DNA of 57,856 bases from Dehalococcoidia bacterium (lineage in GTDB: Bacteria; Chloroflexota; Dehalococcoidia; Dehalococcoidales; W498), in contig DUEE01000009.1 of assembly GCA_011170285.1 (NCBI GenBank), positions 1 through 57,856 on the forward strand, read 5' to 3'. Below, in pieces: positions 24,980-34,261 of this stretch. The position numbers and the translations under genes were made by a program. Every line of letters begins with the position of its first letter. Position 1 is the first letter of the stretch. The notes under the pieces were generated by a model. It did no database searches and was not told the DNA's origin. It saw only the letters and a program-made list of their open reading frames with translations.

Positions 24980-26077
24980 ATGACTAAAAAAGCAATCCTG
25001 GTTTTAGAAGATGGCTCAGTTTACGAAGGCTACTGCTTTGGTGCTGAGGCGGATGCCTATGGTGAGGTAGTGTTCAATACTAGCATGGTGGGCTACCAAG
25101 AGATACTAACTGACCCATCCTATGCCGGACAAATTGTAGTTCCTACTTATCCCCTTATCGGCAACTACGGTATCAATGAGCACGATTTTGAATCAAAGAG
25201 AATCCAGGTAAGGGGCTTTGTTATCCGTGAGGAGTGCCACCAGCCCAATCACTACCTGAGCAACCAGACCATCCACGAATATTTAGCCGAAAATGATATA
25301 CCCGGAATAAGCGGCGTAGATACCCGAGCCATTACCCGCAAACTTCGCTCAGCCGGCGTAATGATGGGCATTATAACCAGCGATAAAACTCCACAGCAGG
25401 CTATAAAAGAGCTAAAGAGCTTGCCTGACTATGGTTCAACCGATTTTGCCAGACAGGTAACTACCGATGCTCCCTATGATTGGGAACCGGAACCGAGCCA
25501 AGCAGTTTTACCACCGTGTAAAATGGTGGTCCTAGACTTAGGCTTGAAATATAGCATACTGCGTATAATGAAGAGCATGGGTTGCACACTGACCATAGTC
25601 CCTGGCACTGCATCCGCTGAGGAAATCCTCAACCTGGAACCTGATGGCGTACTACTCTCCCCAGGACCCGGTAATCCGGAGGTTTTGGACTACATAGTGG
25701 ATACAGTCAAAAAACTTATAGGTAAAAAGCCGATGATGGGTATCTGTATGGGGCATCTTATTCTGGGTAGGGTATTTGGTGCCAAGACATTTAAATTAAA
25801 GTTCGGACACCACGGAGCTAACCACCCTGTACGAGACCTCTCTGACGGACGAGTACATATCACGGCTCAGAACCACGGCTATGCCGTTGACCCTGATAGT
25901 TTAAGTAGTAAACTAGAAGTTACTCACATAAATCTAAATGATGGCACGGTGGAGGGCTTACGCCACCGGGAGCTACCCATATTCTCCATCCAGTATCACT
26001 CCGAAGCCTCCCCTGGTCCCTGGGACAACATCTACCTCTTTGAAAAGTTCCTGGAGATGGTGAGGGAGGGTAAATGA
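24980..26077 (+). CDS. carA: Carbamoyl-phosphate synthase small subunit
   Basis: A 365-residue glutamine amidotransferase subunit that gives ammonia to CarB. The N-terminal half has LEDGSVYEG, VFNTSMVGYQEILTDPSYAG and GISGVDTRAITRKLR; the class I amidotransferase half has the nucleophile Cys in MGICMGHLILG, HGANHPV, and the His-Glu pair in QYHSEASPGP. One oddity: the Gln that normally follows in GxCxGxQ is Leu here. The catalytic triad itself is complete. Start ATG 24980 with a weak upstream GGGGATAGGG. carB is not directly next; two other genes and repeats intervene. Confidence 0.95.
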   Translation: MTKKAILVLEDGSVYEGYCFGAEADAYGEVVFNTSMVGYQEILTDPSYAGQIVVPTYPLIGNYGINEHDFESKRIQVRGFVIREECHQPNHYLSNQTIHEYLAENDIPGISGVDTRAITRKLRSAGVMMGIITSDKTPQQAIKELKSLPDYGSTDFARQVTTDAPYDWEPEPSQAVLPPCKMVVLDLGLKYSILRIMKSMGCTLTIVPGTASAEEILNLEPDGVLLSPGPGNPEVLDYIVDTVKKLIGKKPMMGICMGHLILGRVFGAKTFKLKFGHHGANHPVRDLSDGRVHITAQNHGYAVDPDSLSSKLEVTHINLNDGTVEGLRHRELPIFSIQYHSEASPGPWDNIYLFEKFLEMVREGK

Positions 26078-26078
26078 T

Positions 26079-26160
26079 AAAATCCCCCTTAATCCCCCTT
26101 TACAAAGGGGGTCGACATAGGAAGCTTCTCCCTTTAGCAAAGGGAGATAGAGAGGGATTT
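26079..26160. repeat. Palindromic repeat A, left flank of DUF559 gene
   Basis: The element starts AAAATCCCCCTTAATCCCCC and its first hairpin closes with AAAGGGGG. A second hairpin CTCCCTTTAGCAAAGGGAG follows and it ends GAGAGGGATTT. The outer ends AAATCCC and GGGATTT are inverted repeats, as in a MITE. Its last bases supply the ribosome binding site of the next gene, whose ATG is at 26162. Repeat B at 26511-26617 has the same order and orientation. Confidence 0.8.
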
Positions 26161-26161
26161 G

Positions 26162-26512
26162 ATGTTACCCTACAATGAAAATCTAAAACAGCCTTCCAGG
26201 CAACTCAGAAAAAATATGACCGATGCCGAAAAGCATCTCTGGGCGAAGATAAGAATGAAACAATTAAAGGGATACCAGTTCTACCGGCAGAAACCCATTG
26301 GTGATTATATAGTCGACTTCTTTTACCCCAGGGCAAAGCTGGTTATTGAAGTTGATGGTAGTCAGCACCTTGTTGGTGAGACGATTCAGTATGACAGGAT
26401 AAGGAATGATTACTTGAGTAGTCTTGGTTTGAGAGTGCTTAGATTTACTAACACCGAAGTGCTGACAAATATCAAGGGGGTCGTTGAGAGCATAATTGAG
26501 AATATGGAATAA
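26162..26512 (+). CDS. DUF559 family endonuclease-like protein (Vsr-related)
   Basis: A 116-residue DUF559 protein. NLKQPSRQLRKNMTDAEKHL leads, followed by GYQFYRQKPIGDYIVDFFYP and LVIEVDGSQH. IVDFF and EVDG give the acidic residues of a PD-(D/E)XK-like, Vsr-type fold (about D52, E63 and D65). The family is widespread and usually called an endonuclease, but no substrate is established to my knowledge. The start ATG is behind GAGAGGG, which belongs to repeat A, and its stop codon overlaps the first base of repeat B. The gene therefore exactly fills the space between two copies of one repeat, inside the carA-carB operon. Confidence 0.85.
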   Translation: MLPYNENLKQPSRQLRKNMTDAEKHLWAKIRMKQLKGYQFYRQKPIGDYIVDFFYPRAKLVIEVDGSQHLVGETIQYDRIRNDYLSSLGLRVLRFTNTEVLTNIKGVVESIIENME

Positions 26513-26617
26513 AATCCCCCTTAGTCCCCCTTTTACGAAGGGGGAAATAAATATTGAAGGGGAAGACCAAACATAAAATTACTTCTCCCTTTATTAAAGG
26601 GAGATTGAGAGGGATTT
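26511..26617. repeat. Palindromic repeat B, right flank of DUF559 gene
   Basis: It starts AAAATCCCCCTTAGTCCCCC inside the stop codon of the DUF559 gene and ends GAGAGGGATTT at 26617. Its left part differs from repeat A by about 3 changes in 33 bases and the right part by 3 in 36. The middle is 25 bases longer. Same orientation as A, so the pair are direct repeats each made of hairpins. Another G-rich tail (GGGGGATAAAGGGGGTGAGG) continues to about 26655. Confidence 0.8.
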
Positions 26618-26655
26618 AAGGAGAAGGAGAGGGGGATAAAGGGGGTGAGGTAGAG

Positions 26656-27534
26656 TTGAATAATATTGTAATTGGAATTATAGCTGGCAGTATCGTTGCC
26701 CTTATATCGTTTATTCTGGGTTTATTTGGAAACATATGGTATGCCCATTATCAAGAAAGCAGACATCGAAAAAACGAATCACAAAAAAAGCATTTTGAAG
26801 ACTTGGAAAAAAGATATATTGTGCCAACAGATGAATTCCTTTCAAATATTTCAAACTCAGAAGGCATTCTTACATATACAAATGTAGAAGCTCAATACTC
26901 AATTGATGCAAGCCAGACTTCTTGGCCAATAAACAATTTAAACCAAGACTTCATTTGTTTCAAAGAACACTTTAGAACTGAAGCAATAGAAATATCAGGG
27001 TTAAGAGAAGAAATAGTGTTTAATAACAATGATAATAGGTCATTTAATAAGGAATTGGAAAATCTACTTGAAAAAAGATCACACATTCCCGTCAAAGATT
27101 ACTTTAAGAAATCACATCTGGAGAAACCCTTCTTTTCTCCCAGCATTGTATCTTTTTTAAGATTTTCATATAACCAAATCGCAGAAATCGTTCAAGAATT
27201 AATAGAGAAAACCGAATTCACCTTTGACTTCCGCCATGCCTCCTTTACGCTTAAGGATAATAATTGTTGGCTTCTACAGTTAGATGGGAGGGAACTTGCC
27301 CAAGTGAATAATGAAGCTGAGGCAGAATTATGCAAAAAGGCTTTAATTGAGCTTATGGATAATTACGATTTGCAATTAAAAGGACAAGACCTGTATAGAG
27401 ACGCGGAGATGCTAAAAGATAAGGCAAGGAAATTATCTAGTAGTTTGGAATTGGTGTGCGAACAATTTGGTCAATACGGCAAACTACTCAAAAGAAAAAA
27501 GACTTGCCCAGTCTGTAAATTAATATTTGAATAG
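26656..27534 (+). CDS. Membrane-anchored hypothetical protein with coiled coil and C-terminal CxxC
   Basis: A 292-residue protein of no recognised family. It starts at TTG 26656 behind GGGTGAGG. Residues 4-27 ([20 protein letters not shown]) form one transmembrane helix, followed by a very charged segment rich in Lys and Glu, a long helical body, and CPVCKLIFE at the extreme C-terminus. The gene is clearly richer in A+T than the carA and carB genes around it, a sign of foreign origin. It ends 10 bases before carB begins. The single helix plus cytoplasmic domain resembles accessory proteins of defence loci, but nothing shows such a role. Confidence 0.7.
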   Translation: MNNIVIGIIAGSIVALISFILGLFGNIWYAHYQESRHRKNESQKKHFEDLEKRYIVPTDEFLSNISNSEGILTYTNVEAQYSIDASQTSWPINNLNQDFICFKEHFRTEAIEISGLREEIVFNNNDNRSFNKELENLLEKRSHIPVKDYFKKSHLEKPFFSPSIVSFLRFSYNQIAEIVQELIEKTEFTFDFRHASFTLKDNNCWLLQLDGRELAQVNNEAEAELCKKALIELMDNYDLQLKGQDLYRDAEMLKDKARKLSSSLELVCEQFGQYGKLLKRKKTCPVCKLIFE

Positions 27535-27544
27535 GAGCGAAAAT

Positions 27545-30500
27545 TTGACAGACAAACCATCTAAAGTCTTAATTATCGGCTCTGGCCCTATCATCATCGG
27601 GCAGGCGGCGGAGTTTGATTATGCCGGCACCCAGGCGTGCAAGGCGATGAGGGAGGAGGAGGTAATCTCGGTGCTGGTGAACTCCAATCCTGCCACCATA
27701 ATGACTGATGAGGGCATTGCCGACATTGTCTATATAGAACCACTCACCGTGGAGATGATAGCCCGTATTATTGAGCGTGAGCGCCCTGATGGGCTATTGC
27801 CTACCCTCGGTGGGCAGACCGGACTTAACCTCGCCGTAGACCTGGCTGATGCCGGTATTTTAGACAAATACAATGTTGAGTCACTGGGAACTCCCATACA
27901 GACAATAAGGAATGGCGAAGACCGGGAGCTATTTAAGGAGTTGATGGCTAATATTGGCGAGGCGACTCCACAGAGCGCTACTGTAACCAGTCTTAAACAA
28001 GCCAGGAAGATAGCCAGAGAGATAGGTCTGCCCCTGATAATTCGTCCCGCTTATACTCTGGGTGGGACCGGAGGCGGAATAGCCAATACCTGGAGGGAAC
28101 TGGATAAGGTGGTAACCGTAGGATTAACCGCCAGCCCTATCCATCAGGTGCTTCTGGAAAGCTCGGTAGTCGGCTGGAAAGAGATAGAGTATGAGGTAAT
28201 GCGTGATGCCGCTGATAACTGCATTACCGTTTGTAATATGGAAAATGTTGACCCGATGGGGGTGCATACCGGTGACAGCATTGTGGTCGCTCCTAGTCAG
28301 ACCCTCACCAATAAAGAGTATCAGATGTTGCGGACAGCCAGCCTAAAGATTATACGAACCCTCGGTGTTGAGGGTGGCTGTAATATACAATTTGCCCTTG
28401 ACCCCAATAGCAATAATTATTATGTAATTGAGGTTAATCCCAGGGTCAGTCGTAGCTCAGCCTTAGCCAGTAAGGCTACCGGCTATCCCATTGCTCGGGT
28501 GGCAGCCAAGATAGCCGTGGGCAAAAGGCTTGATGAAATCCCTAATCAGGTAACGGGAAAAACCATGGCTTCCTTTGAGCCGGCACTGGACTACCTGGTA
28601 GTCAAGATTCCTCGCTGGCCATTTGACAAGTTTGCCTTGGGCGATAGGGTTATAGGCACCCAGATGAAAGCCACCGGCGAGGTAATGGCAATTGATAGGT
28701 GCTTTGAAGCAGGTCTGCAAAAGGCAATTCGCTCCCTGGAATTCGGTAAGAAGTCGCTACTGTGGGAAGACCCAAAGTGGGAGCTGGGAGCAAATATGGA
28801 TTCTTATCCCTTAGAGCCTAACGACCTGAGATTATGGGCAATAATGGCTGCCTTAAGGCGGGGGATAAGTGCCGAAGAGCTATCACAACACACCAAAATT
28901 GACCTGTGGTTTATGGGTAAGCTTCAGAATATTGTAGATATGGAAAAACGACTCCTGTCTCAGCCACTGACGCCAGAGCTTCTATGGCAGGCAAAACGGC
29001 TTGGCTTCTCTGATGAGCAGGTTGGAACCCTAGCCGATAGACTCCATGAGCAGGTAAGGCAACTGCGTCATAGCTGGAATATCCGCCCGGTGTATAAGAT
29101 GGTGGATACCTGTGCTGCTGAGTTTGATGCTGGGACTCCCTACTTCTATAGTACCTATGAGCAGGAGAATGAGGCTGAGCCACTTGAAGGGAATAAGGCA
29201 ATAGTCATTGGCAGTGGTCCTATCCGCATTGGTCAGGGCATTGAATTTGACTACTCTAGCGTCCACGCTGCCTGGGCACTACAGGAATCTGGCTATAAGA
29301 GCATTATGGTGAACTCCAATCCAGAAACGGTGTCCACTGATTTTGACACCAGCGACCGTCTCTACTTTGAAGCCTTAGATGAGGAAAGCCTGCGCGACAT
29401 TCTGGAAAATGAAGGTGGACCTGAATATTCTGGCAATGCCCCACCTTCAATAGTTCAATTTGGTGGTCAGACAGCCATAAACCTGGCTGAACCTCTATTT
29501 CGCAGCGGGATGCTTCTCCTCGGTTCCAGTGCCGAAGCCATTGACCTGGCTGAGGACAGGCGTAGATTTGAGAACTTCCTCAGTGAGTTAGGCGTTCCCC
29601 AACCGCCCGGCGCCGGGGTAAACTCGGTAGATGAAGCCATTAACGTGGCTAAGCTCATAGGCTACCCGGTACTGGTTCGCCCTAGTTATGTCCTCGGTGG
29701 CAGAGCTATGGAAATAGTTCACAATGCCAGTGAGTTAATCCGCTACATGAGACAGGCTATGGAACTGGATACAAGGCACCCAGTGCTTATTGATAAATAC
29801 CTAGAGGGAAAAGAGGTAGAGGTTGATGCCATTGGTGATGGGGAAACTGTTCTTATTCCGGGAATAATGGAGCATATTGAACGGGCTGGAGTGCATAGCG
29901 GAGATTCTATGGCAGTCTACCCCGGGGTGAACCTGACCGAGCCTGAGATAAAAACAATAGTTGACTATACTATCCGAATAGGTCTGGCACTCAAAATAAA
30001 AGGCTTAATGAATATCCAGTTCGTTATTATGCCTGGAACTGACCAATCATCTGTTTATGTATTGGAAGTAAACCCCAGGGCTAGCCGCACCATTCCATTT
30101 ATTTCCAAGGTCACTGGTGTGCCTATAGTAAATGTAGCTACCAAGGTTATGCTGGGCAAAAGCCTCAAGGAGCAGGGCTATGAAACCGGACTGTGGCAAA
30201 GGCAACCCCTGGTCGGCATTAAAGCCCCAGTCTTTTCTATGTCAAAACTACTTGGGGTTGATACCTACCTGGGTCCCGAAATGAAGTCTACTGGGGAGGT
30301 AATGGGGATTGACTATACCTTTGATGCTGCCCTAGCCAAGGCACTTCTAGCCGCTGGATTAATGCTATTGCCTCAGGGAGCCATACTTTTTAGCGTTGCT
30401 GACAGGGATAAGCCTGAAGCGCTACCCATAATCAGGAAGTTCTCTCAAGTAGGCTATAAACTCTATGCTACCGAAGGCACGGCAGCTATGATTGAGGCAG

Positions 30501-30784
30501 TCGGGCTCTCAGTGAAAATGATTAGCAAAAAATTGAGTGAGGGTCATCCTAATATTATTGACATCATCAATAATGGTACAGTAAACGGTGTGGTTAATAC
30601 CGTTACCGGGGGTCACATCCCGCTTAGAGACGGCTTTCAAATTCGTCGGGCGGCGGCTGAGAGGCGTATCCCTTGCTTTACTTCTCTTGATACCGCTCGA
30701 GCTGCAGTAGAGGCGCTTGTCAACGGGAGCCAGATTTATAGCGCCCAGCCTCTACCAGATTATCGCAGAAAGGAGCTAGATTGA
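27545..30784 (+). CDS. carB: Carbamoyl-phosphate synthase large subunit
   Basis: About 1079 residues, normal length. It holds two ATP-grasp halves with repeated motifs ([17 protein letters not shown] near the start, [16 protein letters not shown] in the second half; [13 protein letters not shown] and [14 protein letters not shown] as the ATP loops) and a C-terminal MGS-like allosteric domain ([13 protein letters not shown]). It makes carbamoyl phosphate for both pyrimidines and arginine. I choose TTG 27545 behind AGGAG with a 7-base gap; an in-frame TTG at 27527 would overlap the previous gene. The stop overlaps pyrK by 4 bases (TTGA). Confidence 0.96.
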   Translation: MTDKPSKVLIIGSGPIIIGQAAEFDYAGTQACKAMREEEVISVLVNSNPATIMTDEGIADIVYIEPLTVEMIARIIERERPDGLLPTLGGQTGLNLAVDLADAGILDKYNVESLGTPIQTIRNGEDRELFKELMANIGEATPQSATVTSLKQARKIAREIGLPLIIRPAYTLGGTGGGIANTWRELDKVVTVGLTASPIHQVLLESSVVGWKEIEYEVMRDAADNCITVCNMENVDPMGVHTGDSIVVAPSQTLTNKEYQMLRTASLKIIRTLGVEGGCNIQFALDPNSNNYYVIEVNPRVSRSSALASKATGYPIARVAAKIAVGKRLDEIPNQVTGKTMASFEPALDYLVVKIPRWPFDKFALGDRVIGTQMKATGEVMAIDRCFEAGLQKAIRSLEFGKKSLLWEDPKWELGANMDSYPLEPNDLRLWAIMAALRRGISAEELSQHTKIDLWFMGKLQNIVDMEKRLLSQPLTPELLWQAKRLGFSDEQVGTLADRLHEQVRQLRHSWNIRPVYKMVDTCAAEFDAGTPYFYSTYEQENEAEPLEGNKAIVIGSGPIRIGQGIEFDYSSVHAAWALQESGYKSIMVNSNPETVSTDFDTSDRLYFEALDEESLRDILENEGGPEYSGNAPPSIVQFGGQTAINLAEPLFRSGMLLLGSSAEAIDLAEDRRRFENFLSELGVPQPPGAGVNSVDEAINVAKLIGYPVLVRPSYVLGGRAMEIVHNASELIRYMRQAMELDTRHPVLIDKYLEGKEVEVDAIGDGETVLIPGIMEHIERAGVHSGDSMAVYPGVNLTEPEIKTIVDYTIRIGLALKIKGLMNIQFVIMPGTDQSSVYVLEVNPRASRTIPFISKVTGVPIVNVATKVMLGKSLKEQGYETGLWQRQPLVGIKAPVFSMSKLLGVDTYLGPEMKSTGEVMGIDYTFDAALAKALLAAGLMLLPQGAILFSVADRDKPEALPIIRKFSQVGYKLYATEGTAAMIEAVGLSVKMISKKLSEGHPNIIDIINNGTVNGVVNTVTGGHIPLRDGFQIRRAAAERRIPCFTSLDTARAAVEALVNGSQIYSAQPLPDYRRKELD

Positions 30785-31581
30785 AGCAAACCCTGGCTTC
30801 CATCATTTCTAACGATGAAGTTATGCCAGGGGTTCACCTTATCTGGCTGGAATCACCGCAAATAGCCTCTGAAGCCAAGCCAGGGCAATTTGTCATGGTT
30901 TATTGTGGGGAGGAATGTTTATTGCGCCGCCCATTGAGTATTCACCTAGTTGAGGCTAGTAAAGTTGCCTTCCTGTTCACCGTGGTCGGAAAAGGCACAT
31001 ACTGGCTCTCCCAACGCCAAGCTGGTAATAACATAGACCTGCTCGGACCATTAGGTAATAGCTATTTCATTCACCCCGCCTCACATAACCTGTTATTAGT
31101 GGCCGGAGGTATAGGCATTGCCCCATTACGCTTTCTGGCTCAGGAAGGTATGTATCAAGGCTGCTCGGTAAGGCTGCTATTAGGAGCATCAACTGCCTCT
31201 CAGCTTTACTCTAAGTATTTCCTGCCCCCCGAGGCAGAGTCTACCGTGGCTACCGAGGATGGAAGCGCTGGCAAAAAAGGTATGATAACAGACATCTTGC
31301 CAGATTTTGCCATCTGGGCGGACCAAATCTTTGCCTGCGGACCTGTTTCAATGTATCACACTATAGCTATCCATAAGCAAGAACTCCTAAAGAAGCCGGT
31401 TCAGATTTCCCTGGAGGTGAGGATGGGGTGTGGGCTTGGAGTCTGTTACGGGTGCACAGTAAAGACAAAAAACGGACTTAAGCAGGTATGTAAAGATGGA
31501 CCTATATTTGACCTGGACGATATCCTCTGGGAAGAACTAGATTACAATGACCGAGGAAAGGAGGTGATATTGAAATGGTAG
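30781..31581 (+). CDS. pyrK: Dihydroorotate dehydrogenase electron-transfer subunit PyrK
   Basis: A 266-residue ferredoxin-reductase-type flavoprotein. The FAD motif is RRPLSIH, the NAD-binding region is [14 protein letters not shown], and the C-terminal 2Fe-2S site is [18 protein letters not shown] followed by QVCKDGPIF. PyrK passes electrons from dihydroorotate oxidised by PyrD to NAD. The usual partner pyrD is not adjacent, so it must lie elsewhere or this protein serves another dehydrogenase. The start is TTG 30781, overlapping the carB stop. It overlaps the next gene by 7 bases. Confidence 0.92.
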   Translation: MKQTLASIISNDEVMPGVHLIWLESPQIASEAKPGQFVMVYCGEECLLRRPLSIHLVEASKVAFLFTVVGKGTYWLSQRQAGNNIDLLGPLGNSYFIHPASHNLLLVAGGIGIAPLRFLAQEGMYQGCSVRLLLGASTASQLYSKYFLPPEAESTVATEDGSAGKKGMITDILPDFAIWADQIFACGPVSMYHTIAIHKQELLKKPVQISLEVRMGCGLGVCYGCTVKTKNGLKQVCKDGPIFDLDDILWEELDYNDRGKEVILKW

Positions 31582-31991
31582 TTACCAAGAAAATCAGTCT
31601 TGAGACTAAGGGGCATTGCGATATTATGGACATTACCCATCAGGTAGAACAACAGGTAGCTGAGACGAATGTAAGTAATGGAACTGTTACCCTGTTTGTA
31701 GCCGGTTCAACCGCCGGAATATCTACTATTGAATTTGAGTCTGGCTTGCTTTCTGACTTTGAGGGTCTGTGGGAGCGGAATGTGCCTAGAGACATCACCT
31801 ACGCTCATGACCGACGCTGGGGCGATGGCAATGGATATTCTCATTGCCGCGCCTCACTGCTGGGTGCCTCATTAGTAATTCCTCTCAGTGACAAAAGGTT
31901 AGCCCTGGGAACATGGCAGCAGATAGTCCTGGTGGATTTCGATAATCGCCCCCGCTTAAGACAGATTATAGTGCAAGTTATGGGCGAATAA
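31575..31991 (+). CDS. YjbQ/UPF0047 family protein
   Basis: A 138-residue UPF0047 protein. TLFVAGSTAGISTIEFESGL and the GNGYSHCRASLLGASLVIPL segment match the family core, in which Ser, His and acidic residues form a conserved pocket, and WQQIVLVDFDNRPRLRQI closes it. Members show weak thiamine-phosphate-synthase-like activity in vitro, but their real job is unclear. It overlaps pyrK by 7 bases and is the last gene of the pyr transcript. It meets folE head-on with only three bases between the stop codons. Confidence 0.92.
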   Translation: MVVTKKISLETKGHCDIMDITHQVEQQVAETNVSNGTVTLFVAGSTAGISTIEFESGLLSDFEGLWERNVPRDITYAHDRRWGDGNGYSHCRASLLGASLVIPLSDKRLALGTWQQIVLVDFDNRPRLRQIIVQVMGE

Positions 31992-31994
31992 AGT

Positions 31995-32561
31995 CTATTT
32001 ACCCTGTAGCAGGGAGAAAAATTCAGCTCTACTTTGCGGATGGCTGTGGAAAGAACCCCTAAGCGCTGAGGTAACGATAGCGCTTCCTGGTTTTTTAACG
32101 CCGCGCATAATCATACACAGGTGCTCAGCTTGAGTAACTACTACCACCCCGGATGGTTTAAGCCCCTCCATAATGGCATCAGCAATCTGACCGGTCATTC
32201 TCTCCTGAATCTGGGGGCGTCTAGCAAAGATTTCTACTACCCTGGCTAACTTGCTGATACCTACAATACGCCCACTAATATCAGGGATATAGCCTATATG
32301 AACTGTGCCGTAAAATGGCAAAAGGTGGTGTTCGCACATAGAGTAGAAGGGAATGTCCCTCAAAATCACCATTTCCCGGTGTCCTTCCTCATAAGCGACT
32401 GTTAGCCCTTCCTTAGGGTCCACACCAAGTCCTGAAAAAAGCTCAGCATACATTTCAGCTATGCGGTTTGGAGTACCTACCAAGCCCTCCCTTTCCGGAT
32501 CTTCCCCAATAGCCTTAATGATAGAAGTTACTGCTTTCCTAATTTCAGAGTCATCAAGCAC
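31995..32561 (-). CDS. folE: GTP cyclohydrolase I
   Basis: A 188-residue type I enzyme that turns GTP into dihydroneopterin triphosphate, the first folate step. Zinc ligands are in MCEHHLLPFYGTVHIGYIP and in HLCMIMRGV, and GISKLARVVEIFARRPQIQERM is the family core. ATG 32561 is 12 bases downstream of the flavin reductase gene with AGGAGG before it. It is the last gene of the hom/thrC-side cluster on the minus strand. Confidence 0.96.
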   Translation of the reverse strand: MLDDSEIRKAVTSIIKAIGEDPEREGLVGTPNRIAEMYAELFSGLGVDPKEGLTVAYEEGHREMVILRDIPFYSMCEHHLLPFYGTVHIGYIPDISGRIVGISKLARVVEIFARRPQIQERMTGQIADAIMEGLKPSGVVVVTQAEHLCMIMRGVKKPGSAIVTSALRGSFHSHPQSRAEFFSLLQGK

Positions 32562-32573
32562 TGTAGTCCTCCT

Positions 32574-33155
32574 TTAATTACCTGTGCCGTAGACCTTGCG
32601 GTCCAGACTTTTTATTGTATCCTTGGATATAGTAATATAAAGGTCTTTACCTATATAGAGAATAGGGCTAACCTTAGTCCAATCTATTACTTCGTCCGGA
32701 GTAAAGACCTCCTTTAGCCAATGCACAGCTACAATCTCTCCTACCAACCACCTGTGGTCACCATAGACCTTGTCATCAACTAACCGGCACTCATAGGCAG
32801 CGTAGGCAGCTTCCAGAATTGGCACCGCTGTTCGTACCGGCTTATTCCTGACAATACTGAACCTCTGAAACTTATCTATCTCACTGCCCTTGCTACCACC
32901 TACCGAGGCTACCAGCTCCGCTGCCTCAAAAGGTAAGAAGTTAATCCCGAACTCCTTACTGTCCGCAATAAGCTGGTAGGTGAACCTCTTAGGTGAGATA
33001 GATACACCATACAGTGGGGGATTAGAAGAGATAGGCGCATGCCAAGCTACTGCCATAGCATTTTCCTTTCCATTAGCCTGAGCAGTAACTATTGTAGCTA
33101 CTGCGGGGAAGTGATGAGCGAATGCCCCTACACCTTCACTAATTATCTTATTTAT
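32574..33155 (-). CDS. Flavin reductase-like FMN-binding protein, apparent AUA start
   Basis: A flavin reductase-like split-barrel protein of about 193 residues: MAVAWHAPISSNPPLYGVSI, PKRFTYQLIADSKEFGINFL, and GEIVAVHWLKEVF are typical of FMN-binding reductases in anaerobes. The first ATG at 33056 leaves out the initial strand; in frame upstream the sequence AFAHHFPAVATIVTAQANGK continues the fold. The frame reaches ATA at 33155, six bases after AAGGAGG, with no ATG, GTG or TTG in between at a usable site. Start by AUA is rare, so an ATG-to-ATA change is likely and expression may be low. It follows thrC by 11 bases. Substrate unknown. Confidence 0.8.
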   Translation of the reverse strand: MNKIISEGVGAFAHHFPAVATIVTAQANGKENAMAVAWHAPISSNPPLYGVSISPKRFTYQLIADSKEFGINFLPFEAAELVASVGGSKGSEIDKFQRFSIVRNKPVRTAVPILEAAYAAYECRLVDDKVYGDHRWLVGEIVAVHWLKEVFTPDEVIDWTKVSPILYIGKDLYITISKDTIKSLDRKVYGTGN

Positions 33156-33166
33156 TTCTAACCTCC

Positions 33167-34240
33167 TTAACCCCAGCCTAAAGCCTGCTCTACCGCTACT
33201 AAATCAGCCGGAAGCTCAAGGAAGGGCGCAGCACTTTGCAAGGCAGTATCAGTATCCTTAAGTCCGGTGCCAGTTACCACACAAACCACTCTTTGTAGTG
33301 AGAAGTCCGTCCCCATCCGGGAAAGCTTGACTAACCCGGCCAAAGAAGCGGCTGAAGCTGGCTCGCCAAAAATGCCACCTTTAGTAGCCAGGAGCCTTTG
33401 GGCTGATAGAATCTCTTCATCGCTAACCATATCAATAATACCACCGGACTCATCACGAGCGGCAATAGCCCTCTGCCAGCTAGCTGGATTGCCTATTCGT
33501 ATGGCTGAAGCCACAGTCTCTGGCGCCTCAATGGCATAGCCCCGAACAATAGGAGCAGCACCCTCAGCCTGAAAGCCCATCATCCTGGGTTTATTTTTAG
33601 CCCTGCTTGCCTGATAGTATTCCACAAAACCTTTCCAGTAGGCGGTAATATTACCAGCATTACCTACCGGGATAAACAGGTAGTCCGGTGCCTCACCTAA
33701 GGTATCAACAATCTCAAAGGCAGCCGTTTTTTGTCCCTCAATACGATGGGGATTAAGCGAGTTTACTAGGGTAATCGGGTGCTTCTGAGTGAGACTTCGG
33801 ACCATGGTTAACGCCTGGTCAAAATTTCCATCAATAGTAACTATTTTTGCCCCGTAGATGATAGCTTGAGCCATCTTACCCAGAGCAATCTTACCCTTAG
33901 GTACAATAATAATAGCATTAAGCCCGCCTAAGGCGGGAAGCCCGCAATAGGCAGCATAAGCAGCGGCTGAGGCACTGGTATTACCGGTTGAGGCACACAT
34001 TATAGTCTTACTCCCGGCTTCTACTGCCTTAGCTACAGCCACTACCATACCCCTGTCCTTAAAGGAACCGGTAGGATTACACCCCTCCAGCTTAAAATAC
34101 AGCTCCCCACAACCAATTTCTCTCGCCAGTGCCTCACACCTGACCAAAGGGGTATCCCCTTCCCCTAAAGAAAACAAAGGCGTATTTGGAGTAATCGGAA
34201 GGAAGTCTTTATACTTGGTCAGAACTCCAGATTTCATCAT
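33167..34240 (-). CDS. thrC: Threonine synthase
   Basis: A 357-residue PLP fold-type II enzyme that turns phosphohomoserine into threonine. The PLP lysine is in NPTGSFKDRGMVVA, the phosphate-binding loop region is STGNTSASAAAYAAYCG, and SLNPHRIEGQKTAAFEIVD and FIPVGNAGNITAYWKG follow. Length fits the short bacterial form. The N-terminal LFSLGEGDTPLVRC is also typical. It starts at ATG 34240. The upstream partner hom is separated from it by the two restriction-modification genes, and no promoter is obvious in the 21-base gap, so it may be read with them. Confidence 0.96.
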   Translation of the reverse strand: MMKSGVLTKYKDFLPITPNTPLFSLGEGDTPLVRCEALAREIGCGELYFKLEGCNPTGSFKDRGMVVAVAKAVEAGSKTIMCASTGNTSASAAAYAAYCGLPALGGLNAIIIVPKGKIALGKMAQAIIYGAKIVTIDGNFDQALTMVRSLTQKHPITLVNSLNPHRIEGQKTAAFEIVDTLGEAPDYLFIPVGNAGNITAYWKGFVEYYQASRAKNKPRMMGFQAEGAAPIVRGYAIEAPETVASAIRIGNPASWQRAIAARDESGGIIDMVSDEEILSAQRLLATKGGIFGEPASAASLAGLVKLSRMGTDFSLQRVVCVVTGTGLKDTDTALQSAAPFLELPADLVAVEQALGWG

Positions 34241-34261
34241 TTATCACTATCGTTGAAGAGT

